Assembly (NCBI GenBank): GCA_011109175.1
Contig: RDEW01000015.1
Location: forward strand, 266,310-330,309
DNA from: Dicyema japonicum
Lineage: Eukaryota; Dicyemida; Rhombozoa; Dicyemidae
Length of the DNA stretch: 64,000 nt
Reading direction: 5' to 3'
Shown one piece after another: positions 55,680 to 64,000 of the stretch. Every line of letters starts with the position of its first letter. The first letter of the stretch is position 1. Made by a program: the position numbers and the translations under genes. The notes beneath the pieces are model-generated. The model was not told the DNA's origin and made no database searches. It saw only the letters and a list, made by a program, of their open reading frames with translations.

Positions 55680-57180
55680 GTGCCTCTCTTGCACCTATGT
55701 CTGCAAAAGATTCAGAAACAATTTAAAGACCTGAACTATCCTAACTTCAATGTCAGAGGCCTGAATAACGTGGCTAAGAGGCAGCTTCTATGTTCGGATG
55801 TTGAGAAATACCGGGGTTCTGTATGCTGCCTGCAGGAGACTAAAATAAAAAATGGACTCGATGAAACGCATGCAAATTACAGGTTACTATTGCTACCCTC
55901 GGAATCGAGGCATTATGGACAAGGCTTTGCCATACACAAGGACTATATTCCCAGAGTATATCGTTACTGGAAAGTCAATGACAGAATCAGTGTCTTACAA
56001 CTACGAACAAGATCAAGCAGAAATTTGAGGAACTAATCTCAATTATCAACGTTTACCCATTACGTAGTGGACGTATCCTAAAAAATCCGGAAGAACTCGA
56101 CCTGTTCTACGAGGAATTGGGATTAACAGACCTCTGTTTATCATACTTATTGTTTATTGCCGGGGACTGGAGTGCGAAAGTGGGAACCCGTAGAGGAAAT
56201 GAAAGCTTCATTGGCCAGCACGGAAAACCATCTTGGCAGAGTTATGCCAGGCATTTGATCTGTTACTATGTAATACTGGTTTTCTAACATCCCGCACGTC
56301 ATAAAACGACATGGACTGGCAACGACTTTTACCTACCAAGGCTCTATTAACATTTTCAACCAAATTGACTACATCATCTGCGAGTCAAAGAAAAATCACT
56401 CCTACGTGAGTCGAGGTCTTACGGAGGTGCAGCTATCGACAGTGATCACAAGATAGTCTCTGCCAAGTTCGCAACGAGGACTTTGACTGACCTAATAATA
56501 AGAGAACCAAACGTAGATGTTAGAAGAAGCTATAAATGGAACAACTGTGTTACTCTACATCGATCAGAGACAACTACCAAGTATCAATTAAGAAATTCCT
56601 CCGAAACCTGGATCCCGGACTTTCTCCAGGAGGTATCTGGGCGGAAACAATGAAAGGGATCCTTTCGAAAGCAAATGAGAGTATCGGAACCTGGTCCCCA
56701 GCACTGTTTAAAAAATGTATACATCCAGATGTCCCCTCCTCATTAATTCATCGACCTGGGGAACGTCCAAAACCGAACAAATTGGACTAGACTCTTTCCA
56801 TCGAGGACAACTTAGATTCCTACTAGGACTAATTTGGCCAGCAAGAATAAAAAAGAAATTGCTGTACAAGAGATGTTGCACGGGTCCACTGAGTCTCGAA
56901 ATTGCTGATATGCGCTGGGGGCTATTCGGACAAATCTTGCGTATGGACTTGGGCGCTCCAACAAACACAGCAATGTAAGACTACTTTATGAGACAGGGAC
57001 CGTTTTTTCGTGGACGCCGGCGTATTACACTACCTGAAACACTTGACGGAGATCTAAAGCTCGTGAACAAACGTCTAAGAAGTGGAAACGACCAGGACAA
57101 GTTGAGGAAACTCTCTTACGATCGAGGAGGTTAGAAGAAGTTGGTTCAGAAGATTGTTTTGAATTCTGCACGAGTGAAAT
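55680..57180 (+). pseudogene. Group C LINE: endonuclease plus C-terminal tail, RT core deleted
   Basis: APE endonuclease 'FNVRGLNNVAKRQLLCSDV', 'VCCLQETKIKNGLDE', 'HYGQGFAIHKDY' and 'VNDRISVLQLR' (55750-56030). After frameshifts: 'GDWSAKVG', 'FDLLLCNTGF', 'KTTWTGN' and 'YNQIDYIICE' (to about 56395). By 56775 the sequence is already the C-terminal 'FHRGQLRFLLGLIWPARIK' and 'DMRWGLFGQILRMDLGAPTN', followed by 'GRRRITLPETLDGD'. The whole RT palm is missing between about 56600 and 56775, so this copy suffered an internal deletion. Confidence 0.8.
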
Positions 57181-57369
57181 TATAACTATTATGATTTTAC
57201 GATTGTTGTTTATAATACATATCTAATTGTAGTATCATTAAGCAAACTGGCTTCACAGAAAAGGTTTTTTTTAATAAGTTGCTTTTTGTGTTTTATACAT
57301 TAGAAGACTTTTAAATGAACTGAAAGGACGCATTTTCTTTAAAATTGAAATCAAATTCAAAGCTTCTTT

Positions 57370-57740
57370 CGAATGATGTTCTCTAGGAATCGCTGATATC
57401 CCTTTTCTTATTCAACTTATTCTTGGCTGACCTCTCTACACCGAGAAGTGAAAATGCTTGTACTAATGACATTATTCTAATTACACGAGATCAATTACAT
57501 ATTTTGGCTAGCTTTTGTGATGCGTCGAAAATAGGCTGACAAAATGCGATAAAAAAATAAATCTACTGAAAAGCCTCCTAGGACTAAGGAAAATTGAAAA
57601 TCACTATATCATAAAGCAGTATACAAGAATTACATCAAACCGCTCTTTTCGTAGACCTGCGCACCCATCTTCTGGACGAATGCTATGAAGAGAAAGGCTC
57701 GAACAAAAAGACGTGCAGAATGACTAAGTAATAGATAAAT
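57370..57740 (+). pseudogene. Jockey-like RT remnant
   Basis: 'LIQLILG'-like and 'DIILITRDQLHILASFCD' (about 57465-57520) resemble the YADD-adjacent 'DIxIASRDQDIQIA', with the catalytic box lost. 'LKSLLGLRKIENHYIIKQYT' (about 57565-57625) matches 'LKCLTGLWKIKKHFVLSSIY' of the copy at 7.3 kb. It is strongly decayed. Confidence 0.55.
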
Positions 57741-57911
57741 AACAAAAAACGACTATCACCAAACACTCTGGAAATCTTAATTCGCTTAGACGGTACACGG
57801 TTGCCGTTACATTGTGAACTGCAGTTCTCCGCCCATGATGGTCTAGTGTGGGCTCAATTAATCTATTCAGCAATTTTCAGAATACTGTACATTGATATTC
57901 CAGTATGCCAG

Positions 57912-59170
57912 GGGTGCCCAATTTTTTTCCCTCGTGGCTACTTTTTATATAGCGATTTGTCTGGCGATCGACTTGTATACATTTTTTGTATTTAAATAAA
58001 AATTTTTTTTAAAATTAGATTTTATTTAACAAAAAAAGAGAACAAGAAACAAACACGTCAAAAAGGGAGAGATTTTTTATTTTATAATAAAATATGAGCT
58101 TATTGTAATTCTCATACAGTCTCCAAGGTGGTCATCTGTTAAATGGGTCCTGTATAGATTTTATCATTTTCATGCTCGAAAATGATGTTTCCGATAAATA
58201 CGTGTTTCCGAAGCACAAAAGAATTCGTTGATACGCATCAATCAAAATGGGATATTTTTCTGAAGACATAAATTTCCACACGTTGACATTTGAATGTGCT
58301 TTTAAAATGATGTCATTTTTAGATATACAATTTATATTTTAATCTTTCTTGGGTCAACGTCAAAAATCTTTCTAAATTTATTCTGAAACATTTTCAATGT
58401 GACTCTTCATTAACGAAGAAGCAAAGAAAGTGCATAAAAAGTAATTTTCTTAAAATTGCCAAATCTGTGATTAAACTCGTTCATTATATTCTGTAGTACC
58501 AAAGCAAATTCTTTGACATAATGATTTTTATAAACAAGTTGTTTTGTGAATTCATCTTCAGTATTATGAAAATGGGTAAAATTTTCTTTTCGGATTTGAG
58601 ATATTCACAATTCTAACTTCATTTTGAAAGAATTTATTGATTATGTCTATAACATATTGTTCCCTGTAATTCCAAATTTAGTTCATTCAGTTTTGCGGAA
58701 ATATCAGTCAAAAATGCCAAAAGCCAATCAGGATTATCAAGAAAATGCCAATCCTTATTGTTTTCTTTTGAAAATTCTTTAATATGTGGTAATAATTCTA
58801 TGAAACGAGTGAGAATTAATCCCTTGTTTAACCATCTTGTGTCACAGTGCAAAGGTAGATCCTGTTCTAAAAAAGTCGAAATAATCTTAGCACGGATAGA
58901 ATTAATATTTTAACGGTTGTCTGCATAACATAGTTAAAATCTAACATTTTCCCACAAAATGCATCCTGATGAATGATGCAATGATATGTGAATAAATTCG
59001 GGAAATGAACATCTTCCCAAAAAATGCAAGAAACTCATTTCGATTTTTCAATCATGTGTTGTTATGGATACAAGTTTCTTCATTAACGGTAGCTGGGAAT
59101 CATTTGCGCGTAAAAAAAACGATGAGGGCAAAAAAGAAGAAATACGAAGTGCTACGCGACCGATTCGATT
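57912..59170 (-). mobile_element. hAT element, GTF2IRD2/ZBED-like, second copy of the 3616-7839 family
   Basis: The left end CCAGGGGTGCCCAATTTTTTT at 57910 and the next 190 bp match 3616-3800 closely. Similarity returns at 59125-59165 ('AAGAAATACGAAGTGCTACG' compared with 4754-4773). No inverted terminal repeat was found on the right, so the right end is truncated or diverged. The body contains a minus-strand transposase remnant. Confidence 0.7.
58300..59005 (-). pseudogene. hAT transposase remnant (GTF2IRD2-like)
   Basis: Minus strand: 'IHQDAFCGKMLDFNYVM' (about 58980-58930) then, through a frame change, the open frame 58852-58634 with 'HCDTRWLNKGLILTRFIELL' and 'LLAFLTDISAKLNELNLELQ'. These match the HxDxRWLSRGKVLxRFxEL and DLAFLTDIxxHLNxLNxxLQG blocks of the GTF2IRD2/ZBED5 family of hAT transposases. 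Downstream pieces decay with stops. The N-terminal BED finger was not found. Confidence 0.75.
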
Positions 59171-59629
59171 TTCAGATATTTTTGTACTTTCCAATTTCAT
59201 ATCTAGTTGAGAGAAAGTTTGTGAGGTGATACTTTATTTATGTAGAATCAAACCTGATATTTAAACTTTGGCTAAAAGTCATCAGTTTCAAGGATCACTA
59301 ATTAATGATTATTGCATTTTTCAATAAAACTATTTTTTAACGAGCTAAATTCATGCAAGTAAAAAAAGTTAAAGTTACTCATAGGTGGTTGAAATTTTTT
59401 GATGGTCGATGATATTTTAAAATCGATGGCGGGAAAAAGTGTTAAAAAAACTGATCTAGACAATGACTGTCGACATTAACTGTAATCAAATTAATAAATT
59501 ATTTTTTAGACAATTAATTGTAACAATAAGGTTTTTAAGGCGATTAGGATGAAACTGTAATGATTTCCAAGAGACGAATATTTCTTTAGTTTATTGTTTT
59601 GCAGAATCAAATTTAGACGGTCAGAATCA

Positions 59630-59795
59630 TGGCATCAAATAGTTTCAGTCTTCGAGACATAGATTCGAAGCCGTAGGGTCCCTCACTGCGGCCTTTCTGA
59701 AAGAAATAGGAGGGAAACTAGAGAGCCGGAAAAAGAACCCCGAGAATCGTTCTAGCTAACAACGAGTCGGAATTGCCATATTACGTGGAAACGTA
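59630..59795 (+). pseudogene. Group A retrotransposon C-terminal fragment
   Basis: 'VGSLTAAFLKEIGGKLES' followed, after a frame change, by 'RVGIAILRG' corresponds to the FLxxLGxxL...QRxSIAIQRGN end of the group A module. Only about 50 codons are left. Confidence 0.5.
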
Positions 59796-61049
59796 TACGC
59801 AGTCCTATCTGCACGGCTTAATTATTTAAAATTTTTTGTTAATAAATTGTTTTCCCAAAAAAAGAAAAATAGGTAGTGAAATGGGGAGTCTGCAAGGAAA
59901 AGCCAAAATTTGGGCCTTGATGACAAACGAGAGACTTTGACCGAACCAATTCCCCTGGGGGAATCCTAGAACCAAAGGAGAGAAGAGCATAACATCCTAC
60001 GTGGTTGTTAATTTGGTGACTCAATTGGAACGACATTGGCTTAGGATAGACGAATACACATGAGTCGAAAATTACTAAAACAAAAAGAACAGTTAATTTC
60101 AAGTTTGTGGGAGTTGGTCATTGCGCATATTTTGCACATCCAATTCTATTTTGTAAAAATGACTGAAAGTTTTGTTTTGCGGGAGTTCCAAATAAAAGGT
60201 TAATCCATCTTCTCTTCAATAAATAACAAGGCTTAACATGTTTTTCTCGAAAAATTAAAATTCTAAAAAATCCGAGATTAAGTAAAAATGAAAGTGCCAA
60301 ATATGAGAATTAAAGGTTTAATATTTGTTACCTGTGAAGTGTTGAACAGAAATAAATAGTCATCATTGAGTACTACTATGGTAGACAATTTCGAAGAGAT
60401 AAGCGTTATCACAATTTCTTAGATCAAAGAGGATTTATAATTACTATTTTACTACTATAAAGGATATGTAAGATATTATCATAATAATCAATATCAGGAA
60501 TCACCCTCAAGTCATTGATCATATAGGTGTTGGTAGACATTCTGTTGTTTCCGTAATTACTTTACAATGACATTCCTTTTGAATATATATGGTTGTACAC
60601 ATGAAACCCCACCAGAGGATTTTGAATATCACGTCAACACCACTAACAAAACCTTTGGATAAAATGATTTGTTTTGGAACTTTAAAAGAATGAAAATTAA
60701 TTTGAATTATTTTGTAAAATTAACAAACTAAGAATAAGAAGACTCCTATGAGAAGAGTACTACTTCTTACTTTCAACAATATTTGACTCCCCTGGATCAC
60801 TTAGTTAGCTAAGGACATTTTCTCTTTAAACTCAGCGATCTTGGGCAATGTAACATATAAGCAAAAAATCCGTCATTCGGTTAACACAATTTGTCCTTAA
60901 AATAATTTAATAAGAACATTTTAGTCGATTTTTGTAATGAAATAAAAATCTTTATTCCAAGATTACCACAATAATTCCAAAATTCAAATAAAGATAAACC
61001 ACAAATATTTGTATCATTGTTTAATTTTAATAATTACTTTTTTTAAAGA
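59796..61049. other. Intergenic, no gene seen
   Basis: An open frame at 59839-60102 (minus) begins with a signal-peptide-like stretch ('LTVLFVLVIFDSCVFVYP') but continues without cysteines or a known domain. It is left unannotated because nothing else supports it. Confidence 0.35.
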
Positions 61050-61965
61050 CAATTATTTAACAAAGAAACAAATGTTAGTTGAGGAAGCCGGCTGCGTGGA
61101 TCGCAAACGAGATCCCTCGGAGTATGGCTATTCCAATCTATTGTCTCAGCCATAACTTTTCTCGTTGATCCCTTTTCTTTCTGGCAAGCATTTCTCCGAG
61201 TTCGCAAAAAGAACTCAGCCGTCATTGGACCAACGGCTCCCTATGACTAGAACGCAACAGGAGTAAATCGGTACCGGTCCCCGAGGCAAGAATATTTATT
61301 GATTTTTAGGTTTTCCGCGGTCGAAGCAGCTGCTCCAGGTGTCTGAACCGATTTGAAAAGATTCGTGCTTGAAAATGTGTCAACACAAGTTGCGTCCCAG
61401 ACAAAGATCTTCAGGATGTGCAAGGGGAAAGGGTCATCCCGTCAGGTCTCTTTCCATCTCCTCGATCGATACCTACTGGTTCAAGCTGTGATAGAAAGCC
61501 TGTAGCTTTCAGAGCTCTGACAATCACATCCTTCAGACCATCGTGATGTGGCCCTCTTTCGGCGCTTCTTCTGCAGGACAGCGGGTGCAATCCCTTCGCA
61601 TCGACTATTTTCTCGCATCGGCATCGGTGCTCCTGGCATCTTCCTGGCTTTCCGGAGGTTCGAGATCTTCAAGAGAGTGTGGTCAGTATGTGGCAGTGTA
61701 AAGTTTGGCTGAGCTATTTTTCCCGCCTGGGGACCTCGTTTCCAATACAAGAGGGGCACAGTCAACTCGACAGCGTCTCAGCGCAAGCTTTACTCATTTT
61801 TATGCAGCCCAAATGGACGAGTGCTTCACATGGCGTGCAGTTAATTCCAAATTTCCTGATATTCGATTGTTTACATAAGAGATATACCTGAGTTGTTCTT
61901 CGTACTTGGTCTTCTTTTCGTTCTTTATTTTCCATATCAGATTTTCGTTGATAACACCACACGTT
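61050..61965 (-). pseudogene. Group A retrotransposon: PHD-like finger next to C-terminal module, RT missing
   Basis: The minus strand first reads a PHD-like finger 'VYLLCKQSNI', 'FGINCTPCEALVHLGCIKMS' and 'LCPSC' (61885-61745), the type found at the start of some LINE ORFs. After about 100 bp it reads 'CRCEKIVDAKGLHPLSCRRS', 'HHDGLKDVIVRAL', 'QLEPVGIDRGDGKRPDGMTL' (61620-61430), then pieces 'AGAAASTAENLKINKYS' and 'CELGEMLARKKGS' down to about 61150. The second part is the known C-terminal module of group A elements; with the PHD finger this close, the RT must have been deleted. Confidence 0.7.
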
Positions 61966-63389
61966 TTATTTTAATATTACTTTAATTACTTACTTTAGAA
62001 AAAGAAATTGTAAGTCTATATTTATGCCCGAATGTTGAATATTGAAAAGTCAAATATTATGAAGATGAGTTCCCATCATTCTTGTTTAACCTATTAACTT
62101 TTAAATTCACACGAACACAGAGAAATTGTTTTAATTTAGAGCAGTTGGTATAGTAGTTGATTTGTTGACGTAGCTCTGGTCCACTATGGGATAGCTACAT
62201 GTAGTGTCTTCACGTAAAAATGGATATTATCTCACCTTCTTAATAGACCCAGAAAACGTAGGAAACTAGGGATGTTGAATAATGGATCACCAGATATGCT
62301 AATGTCTGAATTTGAATTCAGTTTGGTCTAATTTGAAAACTTTGATATGTCTTCCATGAAGAGGAACATGCGAATTCTAGAATGTTCTTAATAAGAAATT
62401 AGAATTCGCTAAGAATCCTAAGAAATAAAGAATCCAATTTTGCAGTCTCAATTTGAGAACGAATGTTCTTGGTTTAATTTACGGAATTGGCGATTTTCAG
62501 ATGCGGAAACCATTAAATTAATGAACTAAAAATACTAATAAACTCACTAATAAGCCACATGTAAATATTGGGAGACATTTCCTCCTTTCATTATAAAAAC
62601 GAGACAATGTTAGTTCGACAAGGAGTCGTTGATTAACAAACAGGTTGTTTTATCAGGCAAATCGGCGAATTCTCAAAGACAAATTGCAAGCTGTGACCAC
62701 ATAAATATATTTACGGGACTAATAAATTAATTATCAATCATTAACGACAGTTCTGTTGGTAAGATTAAGATATTTCCTGAGAGTTCAGTGCTCAAGGGGG
62801 TAATTCGACCGGTAAAGAAATGGACCAAATACTAAGCCACGTGGAAATTGGATAAATCAATGACAGCGCGTAAATATTGCGAAATGATATTAATTATTAA
62901 TGACGTTCTATTCTTGGTTAAATATGGATTGGACTGAACGGTCGAGTAAAAAAGATGCTGTATCACAATTATTTTTTATTTTACCACATTTAGGGCGATT
63001 GATCAATATTCTCCGATATACGGATATTTTTACAATCAGAAATATTTAAAGGACGGCCAGAATTATTATCGTAGGGACTACCGTTACATGAGAACCCCCA
63101 AAGGTACCGTCTACTACTGAAATGTTCAGGCAAGAAAGCATCCATTGTAGCCTCTTCTAAAAACCCAGTTGGAGACCTCCAATGGACTCTGCCACTTTTG
63201 TCAACCCATAAGTCGTATCCCCTGGAGGCAAAGCTATTTCATAGTTGTGGTTGTGCTGATTTTAGAAAAAATTGTTGAAAGAAGAAATTTAAAGGCAAGA
63301 ACTATTTGATTATTTTTAACTGAAACCACTAATTTATTATTTTTAATTTATTGATTAACATTTCGAATTTTCGCCCGATTTATCAATAA
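61966..63389. other. Intergenic, no gene seen
   Basis: AT-rich; no coding motif, repeat match or RNA gene recognised. Confidence 0.4.
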
Positions 63390-63620
63390 ATTATTTTTAA
63401 TTTTTTGACAATTTCGTCAGTGTGGCTATTCCCCCTCTGGAATTCAAGGGAAATCCGTTCGAATAGCCAACAGCTTTCTCGAAGGTCCCCTGAACGGACT
63501 GAGATTATGTTTTTGAAGAAATTGTAGTATAAATGTTCGAGGATTCCAAAGGTTTCCACAACGAGAGAAAGAAACGTTGCATTTAATCGATTATTAGTGA
63601 AAATTAGATTATTCAACTTG
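63390..63620 (-). pseudogene. Group A retrotransposon C-terminal fragment
   Basis: 'LSLVVETFGILEH', 'FFKNIISVRSGDLRES' and 'WLFERISLEFQRGNSHTDEI' reproduce the very end of the group A module (ETxG...FLxxL...LFQRIS...QRGN). It is 5'-truncated and only this 3' end is present. Confidence 0.65.
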
Positions 63621-64000
63621 AATGGCTATTAAAACTGTCAAATTGAGTTTTTCTTAAATATTCCGATCTGATGAGGAATATGTCAATTTTGTGTTTACTA
63701 GATGTTATGTTTGCCGACTTTGTAGTCCTGAGAGCCAATATCATTATTTAATTATAAATCATTATTAATCAATATAATGCCAATATAAAACATTTTATAC
63801 GTATATAACTTGTATGATTGGAATATTTATCATTATTCATTATATTTACAATTTCATTACATTCGAGCATCACTTTTACAACAACACCGTCATCGCTGAC
63901 GAGGACTACGACAGTCTTGAGGACTGGTACAATCAGTTGAAGAAGACCGCACAAATAACTTCAACCTTGACTACCCTGTCAACTAGTGCTGTGACGACGA
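63621..64000. other. Right edge, no feature seen
   Basis: AT-rich. A frame around 63860-64000 on the plus strand ('DEDYDSLEDWYNQLKKTAQ') may begin an exon that runs out of the window; not enough is present to name it. Confidence 0.3.

Noticed and set aside
59839-60102. Secreted small protein on the minus strand
   Set aside because: Only the hydrophobic start supports it; no cysteine pattern, homology or micro-intron evidence follows.

Overview
This is an AT-rich animal (metazoan) nuclear segment, and a dicyemid mesozoan is the best guess for its source. Six genes can be read with recognisable products: FARP-like RhoGEF, two POLE3 copies, integrin beta, CIMAP3/pitchfork and spermidine synthase. 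They restore family-length proteins only when introns of mostly 21-27 nt are removed (mode 22-24 nt). Introns this short are the published hallmark of dicyemids. The species assignment is inference.

Host genes: an unidentified minus-strand multi-exon gene (about 11.95-12.97 kb); a FERM-DH-PH-PH gene of the FARP family squeezed into 3.4 kb (14540-17943); a small SH3 protein (24393-24734); two near-identical POLE3 histone-fold genes on the minus strand (35868-36297 and 38541-38970); an integrin beta subunit (43183-45875); CIMAP3/pitchfork on the minus strand (46849-47562); spermidine synthase (51871-52781); and an unidentified plus-strand gene fragment (about 54.4-55.3 kb). These are ordinary housekeeping, adhesion, signalling and cilium genes. 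They do not form an operon or cluster with a shared job.

Mobile DNA fills most of the rest. Four groups of non-LTR retrotransposon recur: (J) jockey-like with APE-type endonuclease; (C) another APE-type LINE ending in a conserved 'GHVLRMD' region; (B) an R2-like group with CCHC zinc finger plus PD-(D/E)XK endonuclease and an unusual FIDD catalytic box; (A) a 'GVQQGDP' reverse transcriptase group with its own C-terminal module. There are also three hAT elements plus a hAT fragment, a Mutator-like element, a tRNA-derived SINE in five copies, a three-copy dispersed repeat and a palindromic fold-back repeat. Almost every transposon reading frame is broken.

Two structures stand out. At 25.5-33.8 kb a jockey remnant is split by a Mutator-like element (9-10 bp target duplication), which is split by a hAT element (8-bp duplication GTGATTAA), which is filled with LINE debris. 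At 34.5-40.2 kb a 2.67-kb tandem duplication carrying POLE3 is bounded by SINEs whose flanks show that unequal crossing-over between two SINE copies made it.

Limits: everything was read by eye. Exon joins come from reading frame plus remembered family alignments. Several introns need a one-base correction to splice in frame, so small assembly indels are likely. No prokaryotic system, CRISPR array, rRNA or functional tRNA gene was seen.
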